Position numbers and translations under genes: made by a program. 34,081 nt of DNA from Acidobacteriota bacterium (GTDB taxonomy: Bacteria > Acidobacteriota > Thermoanaerobaculia > Multivoradales > JAHZIX01), in contig JAXHTF010000054.1 of assembly GCA_034211275.1 (NCBI GenBank), positions 1 through 34,081 of the forward strand, given 5' to 3'. Positions 7,067 to 15,023 of the stretch are shown here, one piece after another. Within the stretch, counting starts at the first letter, position 1, and each line of letters opens with the position of its first letter. A model generated the notes under the pieces. The model saw only the letters and a list, made by a program, of their open reading frames with translations, was not told where the DNA came from and searched no databases.

Positions 7067-9814
7067 TTGAAGAATCAAAAGACGCTATCCTCTGTTCTCG
7101 AGGCCCTGAGTCGCTGGCGAGCGACTTCCACTCTAGATGGGGTGTGGAAAGAGCTCTCTCGAGTCTTGAAATGTATAGAGGATGATTTCGCATTTCAAGT
7201 CTTCGTGGCCGACTCTTTTCAAGATGATCGATCCGTAGCGTTGAGTCAGGTTTTTTCCTCAATTCCGGAACTCGCTGAGGCTGGTGGGAGATTCTCTCAA
7301 CGCAACTATCCGCACCAAGCGCTCGTATATCGTGAGAAGGCTCCTTTGATCAGTGAAATGCCGGCGACAACTTGGCGCACGGTTTGTTCCTTGCCAATTG
7401 GTCGAGGTCGTTCCTGTCTTGGGGTCTTCTCTTACTATTCAAAGCGAAAGCCTTCTGAGTGTGCGCAGTTGCTTACATCTCTCCAGGCGGCGGTGCTTGG
7501 TTTATCTTCAGTCCTCCGTCAGTTCTTCGTGTCGTTCGGGGAGTCTTTGCTTGCCCCTATTCGGCGAGCGCTGCTGAAGTCACATCCGCATGCTCGAAAG
7601 ATGCAGGATGTTGTTGAGCTGATTCGTAATCTCATCCCGTCAGATGGCTGTACAATGTTTCTTCTTGACTCAGATCTGCAAGTCTTGGTACTGGAGGCAA
7701 CTACAGGCCTTTATGGTACAGGGAGAGTTGAACGGCCACGATACCGGGTAGGAGAAGGTCTGACAGGATGGGTTGCCTACTATAAGCGTTCTCTTAGGAT
7801 TTACAATATCGACGATCCTGAGGAGCTTGCGCTGATCGCGGATGATCTAGCGTGGGCGAATAAGTATAGCGAGATAAATCAGGCGGAGTTAGCAGACTTC
7901 TCTGATTGGCGTTCATTTCTGGCTGTGCCGATTCGACATTCTCACACTGTGAAGAATTTCTTTGGTGTGATACGACTCTCGCGTCGAAAGGGGGGCGAGT
8001 CTTATCTTCCATATGAACAACATGCTTTGGAGCGTGTGGCGCATGAGCTGTCGTCTTACTTTGTGGAGAGGGCTAGTGCTGACTACCGCAGTGATCTCCA
8101 CTATCTCAGAGACCTGGAGCAGCGGTTGGTCTCTCCTGCCTTCGAACCAGAAGCGGTTCTTCGGGGTATCCTTGGTCGAATGTCAGATATTGCACTAAGC
8201 GAAGATGGCTACATATCCCTTTTGGATCCAACGTCGGGTACGTTCTCTGAAGTTGTGAGCGTTGGCGAGAGGCTTGAAAGCCGAGCTCGTGTCAAGGTTC
8301 TCGGTGTTGGTCATGCAGGTAAGGCCCTGCGTGATCAGCGAACGGTTTGCGTAAATAATGCCAAGGAGCGAGCGCATTTTCGAGATCCAAGCTGTAGCCC
8401 CATCTCGGGAAGGCCGGAGGTGCTTTCGGAAGTTGCTATCCCGTTCTTGGTGCACGGGCGGTCAGTGGGAGTGGTAAATCTGCACAGCACTGAGGAGTAT
8501 GCTTTTGATCATTACACCCTCGGCCGTTTGGAGAACCTAGCTGCCGCGGCCGCGGTTGTAATCGACTATGCTTTAAAGCTTTCTTCGAAGGCAGCCCAGT
8601 TGGAGCTAGTGTCGAAGCTTCTTAGTGGGGTGGGTTCTTATACAGATCTTCCGTGGATGTATTCGGCTGTCCTTCAGAGTCTGGTTTCTTTGACATATGC
8701 CTCGGCAGGAGCTCTTCTCCTCGCCCACGAAGGGAAGTTGGTTGTGGAGGCCTTGTGCGACTATAACGGTTTGGTCGAAGGGCTTGAGGTAGGTGGTGAA
8801 GAGGGTGTTGCTGGTGCATGTTATACCTTCGGCGAGCGAAAGGTCTGGGTGAAGGGGTCAAAGGCGAATGATTGTGAGCCTTTGGTCATAGACCCTGAGG
8901 TGGTCTATGAAGTGGGCATTCCTATCATCGACAGGGGCGAGAGCCTTGGGTGCTTAGTTTTGGCTTTTTCGGAGATGCCAGAGGTGCCGCTGACAGATGA
9001 AGTGTTCAGTATTATGACACTTCTTGCGAGTCAAGTTGGTATGGCTACTACCGCTTCACGTATGCTGTCAGAGCGGGAAATGATCGAGGAGAAGAGAAAT
9101 AGCCTAGAGAAGCAGGTCACTATTGGCATGGTTGTGGCGGAGATCGTTCATGATCTCAGCAACCGGCTAGAGGGCATCCGTGGGATCTTGGAGGAGCTCG
9201 GTAAGAAATCTAGAGGGACAAAGATCGCTGTGGAGATGTCGGGGCGTGTCGACCTAGCTCTTACTCGGGTGAGTGAGTTGAATAGGATGGTGGCGAGGCT
9301 TAAAGTGATAGGTCGCGCTGGGCCAGGTGAAGTCGCGCGCTGCTACATTAATGAAGTCGTAGAGAGCGCGACTGGTATTCTGAGGCCGTTTGCCTCGTCC
9401 CGAGCTGTGAGAGTTGAGCTAAATCTTGCAAAAGAATTAGATCGTCCGAAGCGAGGGGACGGATATTTTCTGATGGGTGACTTTCTTAGCTTGGACCGGG
9501 CGGTAGAGAACATCATTAGGAATGCGATTGAGCATAGCTTTCGCCGCAAGCCGGTGCGCGTCACCACTCGGCTCATCCGAGCTCGATCCTCTAAGGATTT
9601 CGATCTAATTCGTCTAACTGTTGAGGACTATGGCCGAGGTATTAGAAGGGAACATTTCTCTAGGATTTTTGACCCAGGGTTTACTACCAGAGAGAGTGGT
9701 ACAGGGTTTGGCCTGCCTAGCGCTAGGAGCATTGTCGAGGCGGCGGGTGGTCGAATTACATTCGACTCTCAGGTAGGGAAGGGTACCGTGTTCACGATTA
9801 CTTTTGCTCTTTAA
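7067..9814 (+). CDS. Multi-GAF sensor histidine kinase
   Basis: The 915-residue protein starts at TTG 7067, four bases after GAGAGGG. It has no membrane segment or signal peptide, so it senses in the cytoplasm. I read four GAF-like domains (about 20-150, 165-335, 350-505 and 515-665; the third, with VGVVNLHS, is the clearest). These lead to a coiled linker, a dimerisation helix with the phosphoacceptor VHDLSNRL (His695), and a HATPase_c domain: N-box ENIIRNAIEHS near 812, G1 DYGRGI near 855, F-box FDPGFTTRES and G2 GTGFGLPSAR near 880. All kinase motifs look intact. GAF domains commonly bind cyclic nucleotides, chromophores or small effectors; the ligand is unknown. GC in two sample lines is 33/60 and 32/60, against 42/60 in a line of the preceding operon, so it was probably acquired. 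Its likely partner is the response regulator that follows 29 bases later. Confidence 0.88.
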   Translation: MKNQKTLSSVLEALSRWRATSTLDGVWKELSRVLKCIEDDFAFQVFVADSFQDDRSVALSQVFSSIPELAEAGGRFSQRNYPHQALVYREKAPLISEMPATTWRTVCSLPIGRGRSCLGVFSYYSKRKPSECAQLLTSLQAAVLGLSSVLRQFFVSFGESLLAPIRRALLKSHPHARKMQDVVELIRNLIPSDGCTMFLLDSDLQVLVLEATTGLYGTGRVERPRYRVGEGLTGWVAYYKRSLRIYNIDDPEELALIADDLAWANKYSEINQAELADFSDWRSFLAVPIRHSHTVKNFFGVIRLSRRKGGESYLPYEQHALERVAHELSSYFVERASADYRSDLHYLRDLEQRLVSPAFEPEAVLRGILGRMSDIALSEDGYISLLDPTSGTFSEVVSVGERLESRARVKVLGVGHAGKALRDQRTVCVNNAKERAHFRDPSCSPISGRPEVLSEVAIPFLVHGRSVGVVNLHSTEEYAFDHYTLGRLENLAAAAAVVIDYALKLSSKAAQLELVSKLLSGVGSYTDLPWMYSAVLQSLVSLTYASAGALLLAHEGKLVVEALCDYNGLVEGLEVGGEEGVAGACYTFGERKVWVKGSKANDCEPLVIDPEVVYEVGIPIIDRGESLGCLVLAFSEMPEVPLTDEVFSIMTLLASQVGMATTASRMLSEREMIEEKRNSLEKQVTIGMVVAEIVHDLSNRLEGIRGILEELGKKSRGTKIAVEMSGRVDLALTRVSELNRMVARLKVIGRAGPGEVARCYINEVVESATGILRPFASSRAVRVELNLAKELDRPKRGDGYFLMGDFLSLDRAVENIIRNAIEHSFRRKPVRVTTRLIRARSSKDFDLIRLTVEDYGRGIRREHFSRIFDPGFTTRESGTGFGLPSARSIVEAAGGRITFDSQVGKGTVFTITFAL

Positions 9815-9843
9815 GAGGTTTTTGAGTTATAGGGGGTTAACTG

Positions 9844-10647
9844 ATGAGTCTTCGAGTGGTGAGTTCCGATGCAGGTGGGGGTAGTCTCGGGAGGGTTCTG
9901 GTTTTTGATGATATGCCGGAGGTGGCTCAGGCGCTAGAGCTCAAGGTTAAGAGTATGGGGTATCAAACGCTCACATTTACAGACCCCTTCGAGGCTATAA
10001 ATCAGAGCGAGACCTTCCGCCCGGATGTGGCGGTGATGGACATCAGGGTGGATAAGGAATATTCTAGGCCTATCGATGGCATACTGGCGTTTCAGAAGAT
10101 ACGTGAGCTGAACCCGTCCGTCGAGCCAGTCTTTGTTACAGCGTTTACCGAGAATCAGGCATATATAGGTCGAGCGAAGAGATTTGACCCGATTATTTTA
10201 GGTAAGACGCATGAGTATCAGGAGCTCCAGGAATCTCTTTCCAGGCAGGCCGCCCGCAGTAGGGAGAAACAGAGGGAAGAGTTGGAAGAGCTGCTAAGGT
10301 ATGCGAGAACTCTGGGTGTTCCCGAAACGAAATTGCTCGGGCTTTGGGCGGAGTTTCTGCAATCTGTAGAGGGTTCTGAAGGTGAGGTGCAGGGTCAAGG
10401 GATTGATGAGGGCCTTCAGCTTAGCGATAGAGATGCTCTAGTCGAGATAAGAGAAGCGATAGATCTGGTTGATGCTCAAGTTGAGCTCTTGGAGGCCCTA
10501 AGGGATATCTTTGGGCGGGAACTGCCGGAGGCTTCGGTTAGGGTCCTACTTCAAGAGAGCGCGGAGTCTGTTGCTGCTGCGCGGGAGTATGATCGGGCTG
10601 CGAAGACGTTGATCCCTTTGCTTGAGGGGCTCGACAATGAAGAGTAA
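9844..10647 (+). CDS. Response regulator with REC domain and helical C-terminal extension
   Basis: The protein has 267 residues. Residues 15-135 form a receiver domain with the acidic pair Asp22-Asp23, phosphoacceptor Asp66 (VAVMDIRV), Thr99 (VFVTAFT) and Lys121 (LGKTHEY), so it should be phosphorylatable. Residues 140-267 are charged and helical (EKQREELEELLRYARTLG..., VDAQVELLEALRDIFGREL). They match no DNA-binding or enzymatic output domain that I know, which makes the output unclear: protein-protein signalling is the simplest reading. ATG 9844 is preceded by AGGGGG. It follows the kinase on the same strand and its last 11 bases overlap the next gene. GC is low like its neighbours in the module. 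Confidence 0.85.
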   Translation: MSLRVVSSDAGGGSLGRVLVFDDMPEVAQALELKVKSMGYQTLTFTDPFEAINQSETFRPDVAVMDIRVDKEYSRPIDGILAFQKIRELNPSVEPVFVTAFTENQAYIGRAKRFDPIILGKTHEYQELQESLSRQAARSREKQREELEELLRYARTLGVPETKLLGLWAEFLQSVEGSEGEVQGQGIDEGLQLSDRDALVEIREAIDLVDAQVELLEALRDIFGRELPEASVRVLLQESAESVAAAREYDRAAKTLIPLLEGLDNEE

Positions 10648-11200
10648 GCTCGAATCTGTAGAGCAGCTGCTACGAGGCCTAGAGGGGCTGGGCGTGGTGT
10701 TGGGCCGACTGCTTAAGGAGCATAATAAGGAGATTTTCGAAGAAGAGTTTGGGAAGGTTCTTAAGGGGTTGAGGCGAAGGTCACTTCCTGAAAGAGAGGC
10801 TATTTATGAGATCTTGAGGAGGGTGGTTCGAGCCAAAATGGTCGCCAAGGGGTATGATCGGCGGCATTGTGATGGTGTGGCGAACTCATTTTCTTCAAGG
10901 CTTGAGTCGATTCTGCGCGAGGGGTGTAGCGTCCGTTTCTCTGAGCTTTTAGAGGGCGCAAGACGAGCTTATGTGGCCAATCGGGAAGATTTGGAGATTC
11001 ATCTGTCAGGAAGGGCTAGACCAAGCGGCTTGAAGCGCGAGATCCCACGATTAGTCCGGTTCGTACTCTCGGGTAGTTTTATCGCTGCGGACTTCGACTC
11101 TCTCGTTACTGCGGGGGAGGCGGACGAGTCCCTCAGGGTGAGCATATTTGTCACAATTTTCATGGGCGTGATGGCCTTGCTGGAGACTGCAAAGGCGTAA
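10637..11200 (+). CDS. Hypothetical helical protein of the GAF-kinase module
   Basis: ATG 10637, six bases after GAGGGGC, lies inside the end of the response regulator gene (11-base overlap), giving 187 residues; a TTG five codons upstream is less likely. The sequence is charged and helical throughout (VEQLLRGLEGLGVVLGRLLKEH, REAIYEILRRVVRAKMV), with a more hydrophobic C-terminus (VSIFVTIFMGVMALLETAKA) that is too weak for a clear membrane anchor. There are two cysteines, no metal-binding or catalytic motif, and no family that I recognise. The overlap with the regulator gene argues that it is the effector or a partner of the phosphorelay. Its low GC matches the two genes before it, so the three probably travelled together. 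Confidence 0.7.
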   Translation: MKSKLESVEQLLRGLEGLGVVLGRLLKEHNKEIFEEEFGKVLKGLRRRSLPEREAIYEILRRVVRAKMVAKGYDRRHCDGVANSFSSRLESILREGCSVRFSELLEGARRAYVANREDLEIHLSGRARPSGLKREIPRLVRFVLSGSFIAADFDSLVTAGEADESLRVSIFVTIFMGVMALLETAKA

Positions 11201-11322
11201 GGTGGGCTTAGTTTGGTTTGGTTCCCCGAATGAATGTCTCCATTGCCGAGGGGGCAGTCGACTACTGCAGAGACCTTAAAGCCTGCTGTTGCCCTCCAGC
11301 CGTTCAAGAAGAGTCCCCGCCC

Positions 11323-11562
11323 ATGCCCCCGAGAACCCCATCCCCTACCCAGCCCACTCCGGCCGAAACCATTTCTGTCTCCATCTCCACCGCCGCCGAC
11401 TAGATCCAGAGCCTCCGGGGCCGCAACCTCAAGGTCTACGTCTTCGGGGAGCCGGTGGATCATCCGGTGATTTGGTCTTCGGTGAATGCGGTTGAGAGGA
11501 CGTATGAGTTGGCGTTGCGGGAGCCAGAGCTAGCGACGGTGGTGTCGCCGTTGACGGGAGAA
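11323..11562 (+). pseudogene. Broken 5' copy of the 4-hydroxybutyryl-CoA dehydratase-like gene
   Basis: Bases 11323-11562 align with the first about 250 bases of the intact gene at 12139. Shared phrases in translation are TAAD-(stop)-IQSLRGRNLKVY, FGE-PVDHPVI and ELALREPELATVVSPLTGE. An in-frame TAG (11401-11403) replaces the TAC codon of the intact gene, 12 bases are missing after the FGE codons, and the similarity stops at the codons for LTGE. The fragment has no chance of making an enzyme. It lies between the low-GC module and the toxin-antitoxin pair, so it looks like the remnant of a duplication or of an insertion event next to the gene. Confidence 0.85.
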
Positions 11563-11653
11563 TCAACTAGCTTCCCGGAGGGGGCTTGGTTGGCACTCCG
11601 GCCGAGAAGCCGAAGCCCTGCGAGGCTGAGCTAGAATGTCGGCAAGGTACATC

Positions 11654-11998
11654 ATGAATCTTCCAGCCACAGCCGACCCAGTCCCTCTGCGCACCACGGA
11701 GCCGGGCCAGGTCATTCGCATCGGCGACACCCGGGTGACCCTCGATACGGTGATTGGAGCCTTCCATCGGGGTGCCACGCCGGAGGAGATCGCGCAGGAC
11801 TACTCGGCGGTGGCCCTTGCGGATGTCTACGCCGTGATCGCCTACTACCTACGCCATCGTTCTGAGGTCGACAACTACCTTTCTCGGCGGGCCCGTGAGC
11901 ACGCTGCCTTCCGCGCGCAGATCGAGAGCCGTCCGGGCTATGAGGATCTCCGTCAGCGACTTCTTGCTCGCCGGCCGGTTTCCAGTGCTGCGACCTGA
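11654..11998 (+). CDS. DUF433 family antitoxin-like protein
   Basis: The product from ATG 11654 has 114 residues (AAGG six bases upstream; ATG 11636 in the same frame is an alternative). Residues about 10-60 carry the DUF433 pattern: a strand-rich start (IRIGDTRVTLDTVIGAF) followed by helices G-A-T-P-E-E-I-A-Q-D-Y and L-A-D-V-Y-A-V-I-A-Y-Y-L. DUF433 proteins have a winged-helix fold and are typically encoded just upstream of DUF5615 PIN-like toxins, which they are thought to neutralise. The C-terminal part, ending in RQRLLARRP, would be the toxin-binding tail. Its TGA overlaps the next ATG (TGATG), as expected for this pair. Confidence 0.8.
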   Translation: MNLPATADPVPLRTTEPGQVIRIGDTRVTLDTVIGAFHRGATPEEIAQDYSAVALADVYAVIAYYLRHRSEVDNYLSRRAREHAAFRAQIESRPGYEDLRQRLLARRPVSSAAT

Positions 11999-12117
11999 TG
12001 CTCCGCCTGGCCGCGGACGAGAATTTTGATGGTCGCGTCGTGCGGGGCCTCCAGCGCTTGATGCCGGACCTAGACCTTGTGCGCGTCCAAGACACTGCGC
12101 CCGAGACGGAGACATAG
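11998..12117 (+). pseudogene. Truncated DUF5615 PIN-like toxin
   Basis: ATG 11998 overlaps the DUF433 stop. The 39-residue product begins LRLAADENFDGRVVRGLQR and LDLVRVQD, the hallmark start of DUF5615 PIN-like nucleases, in which the Asp of ADENF is an active-site acid. The family is usually about 110-120 residues. Here it changes into unrelated residues (TAPETET) and stops at TAG 12115, so later acidic residues are missing. The toxin is almost certainly inactive, leaving the antitoxin as an orphan. The end of the fragment abuts the ribosome site of the dehydratase gene, suggesting a deletion joined the two. Confidence 0.7.
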
Positions 12118-12138
12118 CCTCGAAAAGGAGCCCTCATC

Positions 12139-13695
12139 ATGGCCCCACTGACCGAAGAGTCCACCCAGCAATCACCCTCGCAATCCTCTTCCCCCCGCAT
12201 CACCACCGCCGCCGACTACATCCAAAGCCTCCGGGGCCGCAATCTGAAGGTCTACCTCTTCGGGGAGCGCGTCGAGGAGCCGGTGGATCATCCGGTGATT
12301 CGGCCTTCGGTGAATGCGGTGGCGGAGACGTATGAGTTGGCGCTGCGGGAGCCGGAGCTGGCGACGGTGGTGTCGCCGTTGACGGGGGAGCGGGTGAATC
12401 GGTTCCTGCACATTGCGGGGAGCGCCGAGGATCTGGTGAAGCAGAACAAGATGCAGCGCAAGCTGGGGCAGCTGACGGGGACCTGCTTCCAGCGCTGCGT
12501 GGGGATGGACGCCTTCAACGCGCTGTACTCGGTGACCTACGAGATCGACGAGGCTCACGGCACGCCTTACCATCAGCGCTTCAAGGACTTCCTCACCGGG
12601 GTCCAGCGGCGCAACCAGGTGGTGGGGGGCGCGATGACGGATGTGAAGGGGGATCGCTCGAAGGCGCCGCACCAGCAGGAGGATCCGGATCTCTACGTCC
12701 ACATCGTCAAGCGGACGGACGAGGGCATCTGGATCCGCGGTGCCAAGGCGCACCAGACGGGTTGCCTCAACTCCCACTGGATGGTGGTGATGCCGACGCT
12801 GCGGTTGGGGCCCGGGGACAAGGACTTTGCGGTGGTGGGAGCGGTGCCGGTGGATGCGCCGGGGATCACCTATATCTATGGGCGCCAGAGCTGCGACACG
12901 CGGCACATGGAAGGCGGAAGCCTCGACCAGGGCAACGCGCGGTTCGCCGGGCAGGAGGCCATGGTCCTCTTCGACGACGTCTTCATTCCCCACGACCTGG
13001 TCTTCATGGACGGCGAGCACGAGTTCGCCGCCATGCTGGTGGAGCGCTTTACCTGCTACCACCGGCGCAGCTATGTGTGCAAAAGCGGCGTGGGGGACGT
13101 GCTCATCGGGGCCGCGGCGACCATTGCCGACTACAACGGGGTGGAGAAGGCTTCTCACATCAAGGACAAGCTGGTGGAGATGACGCACCTCAACGAGACG
13201 ATCTATTCCACCGGCATCGCCTCCTCCCACCAGGCGCGGCCCACCAAGTCCGGCTGCTATCTCAATGACGACATGATCGCCAACGTGTGCAAGCACCACG
13301 TGACCAAGATGCCCTACGAGATCGGCCGGCTGGCGCAGGACCTGGCCGGGGGGCTGATGGTGACGCTGCCGTCGGAGAAGGATCTGGACAGTCCGGAGAC
13401 TGGGGATCTACTGCGCAAATACCTCAAGGGCCGGGAGGACATTCCGACGGAGGATCGGATGCGGGTGCTGCGGCTGATCGAGAATATGACCCTCGGGCGC
13501 AACGCTGTGGGCTATCTCACCGAGTCCATGCACGGCGCCGGCTCGCCCCAGGCGCAAAGGATCCAGATCGGGCGGCAGATGGAGGTGGAGTACAAGAAGC
13601 GCCTGGCCCAGAAGCTGGCCGGTATCGAGGCTGACGAGGCGGAAGCCGAAGAGGGCGGGTATTTCGAGCAGGTCTTTGAGGTCGAGGATCCGTAG
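12139..13695 (+). CDS. 4-hydroxybutyryl-CoA dehydratase / vinylacetyl-CoA isomerase family enzyme (HpaB-like fold)
   Basis: The 518-residue protein starts at ATG 12139 after AAGGAG (12126-12131). It spans the whole 4-hydroxyphenylacetate 3-hydroxylase/4-hydroxybutyryl-CoA dehydratase family: N-terminal helices, a middle beta-barrel (residues about 160-290) and a C-terminal four-helix bundle. Within the family, the dehydratase of Clostridium aminobutyricum binds FAD and a 4Fe-4S cluster through three cysteines and one histidine. Here Cys116 and Cys120 (TCFQRC) and His308 with Cys314 (YHRRSYVC) are at the corresponding places, which favours the dehydratase over the flavin hydroxylase branch; the spacing of the second pair should be aligned. 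It would convert 4-hydroxybutyryl-CoA to crotonyl-CoA in the cytosol. No partner pathway gene is nearby. A broken copy of its start lies at 11323. Confidence 0.8.
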   Translation: MAPLTEESTQQSPSQSSSPRITTAADYIQSLRGRNLKVYLFGERVEEPVDHPVIRPSVNAVAETYELALREPELATVVSPLTGERVNRFLHIAGSAEDLVKQNKMQRKLGQLTGTCFQRCVGMDAFNALYSVTYEIDEAHGTPYHQRFKDFLTGVQRRNQVVGGAMTDVKGDRSKAPHQQEDPDLYVHIVKRTDEGIWIRGAKAHQTGCLNSHWMVVMPTLRLGPGDKDFAVVGAVPVDAPGITYIYGRQSCDTRHMEGGSLDQGNARFAGQEAMVLFDDVFIPHDLVFMDGEHEFAAMLVERFTCYHRRSYVCKSGVGDVLIGAAATIADYNGVEKASHIKDKLVEMTHLNETIYSTGIASSHQARPTKSGCYLNDDMIANVCKHHVTKMPYEIGRLAQDLAGGLMVTLPSEKDLDSPETGDLLRKYLKGREDIPTEDRMRVLRLIENMTLGRNAVGYLTESMHGAGSPQAQRIQIGRQMEVEYKKRLAQKLAGIEADEAEAEEGGYFEQVFEVEDP

Positions 13696-13951
13696 GCCCG
13701 CGGCGTCCGGTTTCGGAGGACACCGCTGCCGCCCGCCCCGGAGCCGGCGGTCAGCCAGCGGTCCCAGGACTCGTAGATCTTCTCTTGGGCTGGGTGGGGG
13801 TGTCGCCCCGGCGGGGGCGAGATGCAATAGTGAGGCGGTTTCAACCCCTCGCGGGGATCAGTCCGGCTCGCTGCTCGGTGCGCAAGGGGCTTGAGCTCGC
13901 GGCGGCTCGGCGCCCCTAACTCCGCAAGAGAAAAGGCTTTTTCACGCTTCG

Positions 13952-13960
13952 TGCTACAAT
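13952..13960 (+). promoter_or_regulatory. Candidate extended -10 promoter
   Basis: TG-C-TACAAT (TACAAT at 13955-13960) fits the extended -10 pattern, which can work without a -35 box; none is evident. It lies 37 bases ahead of GTG 13997, and the rest of 13696-13951 shows no gene. Confidence 0.4.
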
Positions 13961-13996
13961 GCGTCGGTCGCTATGCATTAATCAGGAGGATTCGCC

Positions 13997-14515
13997 GTGA
14001 ACGCATCCCACAAGACTCCAGCCTTGCTGCTCCTCGTTTTGGCCATCGCCTTGCTCGCTGCACCCAATGTGTGGGCGGAGAGGTTCGTGGTGACGATGGA
14101 GAACGGCTCCACCTTCGAGACCTTGCGTCAGCCGCGGGTGGCCAGCTGGGACTCCGGTGTGCTGATGGTGCTCACCGATGCCGGGAACTGGATCGGCCTG
14201 GAGGCGAACCAGGTCGCTAAGGTGCGGGCGCGCTCCGAGGAGCAGGGTTTTGGGCGGGTGATCGACGCCAAGACCATCGAGATCGGCGTGATCTCTAATG
14301 ATGCTCCCACCGACGAGGAGCTGGCCGCGGAGGCAGCGAACCAGGATCCCTTCCTGGCGGCGCTGGAGCGCATCGAGAACCTTTCCCGTCCGCCGGAGCG
14401 GCCGCAGACGACGGTGGAACAGTTCGTCAATCCCGAGGACACCATCGGCGTGCCCACCAGCTACGGCAACTCCGGTCTGGCCCAGGAGTACTACGGCACC
14501 GGCTACGAGCCCTGA
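13997..14515 (+). CDS. Small exported hypothetical protein
   Basis: GTG 13997 follows a full AGGAGGA ribosome site (13984-13990) at seven bases. The 172-residue product has a clear signal peptide (LLLLVLAIALLAAPNVWA, cleavage before ERF). The mature N-terminal half looks like a small beta domain: FVVTMENGSTFETL, ASWDSGVLMVLTDAGNWIGL, then the short helix EANQVAKV. It resembles the start of SH3-like or propeller-like folds without a clear match. The C-terminal half is acidic, low in complexity and rich in Pro, Gly and Tyr near the end (NSGLAQEYYGTGYEP). No cysteines are present. It is a monocistronic gene framed by its own promoter candidate and terminator. Function unknown. Confidence 0.75.
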   Translation: MNASHKTPALLLLVLAIALLAAPNVWAERFVVTMENGSTFETLRQPRVASWDSGVLMVLTDAGNWIGLEANQVAKVRARSEEQGFGRVIDAKTIEIGVISNDAPTDEELAAEAANQDPFLAALERIENLSRPPERPQTTVEQFVNPEDTIGVPTSYGNSGLAQEYYGTGYEP

Positions 14516-14568
14516 TTCAAGCTATCTGAGAAGCTGTCTGACAGCCGCTGCAGGCTCCTGCCTGACCC

Positions 14569-14602
14569 CGAAGCCCCGGTTTTCGCCGGGGCTTCGTTGT
14601 TG
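14569..14602 (+). terminator. Intrinsic terminator after the exported protein gene
   Basis: CGAAGCCCCGG (14569-14579) and CCGGGGCTTCG (14586-14596) form a perfect 11-bp stem with a TTTTCG loop, followed by the T-rich TTGTTG. The T-run is short. It separates the gene at 13997 from the cobalamin riboswitch transcript. Confidence 0.75.
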
Positions 14603-14709
14603 AGGGACTTTGTGATCGAGGAGAGCCCGGGCAGCGTACTCGTTCGTTTCCGGTAGGATAGGGCGAGATGGTTCTTTGATTCGATGTCTGCCGGGGTGCT
14701 GTCATCCCG

Positions 14710-14910
14710 GCAACCGTTGCGCGCAGGGGTGATCCGTTCCAGCGGATCCGAAGAGGGAAGCCGGTGAGAAGCCGGCGCGGCCCCCGCCACTGTAACCGGG
14801 GACGAAACCGGGAGAGCCACTGCAGCCGAAGAGCGCAAGCTTCGAGGCTGTGGGAAGGTCCGGGAGTAGGAAGATCCGGAAGCCAGGAGACCTACCTCCG
14901 CGCGCTCCCC
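14710..14910 (+). ncRNA. Cobalamin (AdoCbl-type) riboswitch
   Basis: The conserved core is easily read: GAAGAGGGAAGCCGGTG near 14750, then GCCCCCGCCACTGTAACCGG near 14781 onward, and the B12 box AGCCAGGAGACCTACC at 14881-14896. GCGCG near 14719 and CGCGC near 14900 can close the P1 region. Cobalamin riboswitches repress B12 uptake and synthesis genes when adenosylcobalamin is plentiful, which fits the btu genes downstream. The exact 5' boundary is approximate. Confidence 0.93.
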
Positions 14911-14952
14911 GTCCCATCCGCTCGCGGGGAGAGCGAGGTCAGGCGCGCGCCC

Positions 14953-15023
14953 CGTCGTGTGCTCACCGGCTGCCCCGCGAATTGGATCGGGGCTCATATA
15001 ACGCCGCAAAGGAGCACACGATG
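14953..15023 (+). promoter_or_regulatory. Riboswitch expression platform: helix sequestering the btuB start
   Basis: CGTCGTGTGCTC at 14953-14964 can pair with GAGCACACGATG at 15012-15023: 12 base pairs with one G-U. The second strand contains part of the Shine-Dalgarno site (GGAG 15011-15014) and the whole ATG of btuB. The loop between holds a further hairpin (GCCCCG/CGGGGC). This implies control of translation initiation, not transcription termination; no T-run is present. The link to ligand binding is inferred. Confidence 0.65.

Noticed and set aside
7067-11200. Calling the signalling module a defence system outright
   Set aside because: No known immune effector domain is visible. The acquired look is only suggestive, so it is kept as a hypothesis.
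13696-13951. Possible genes or terminator downstream of the dehydratase
   Set aside because: Short frames only. The CGCCCC/GGGGCG hairpin near 13810-13826 has no T-run, so I do not call it a terminator.
14850-15020. 57-codon N-terminal extension of btuB
   Set aside because: These bases are the riboswitch B12 box and expression platform; ATG 15021 has a good ribosome site and begins a signal peptide.
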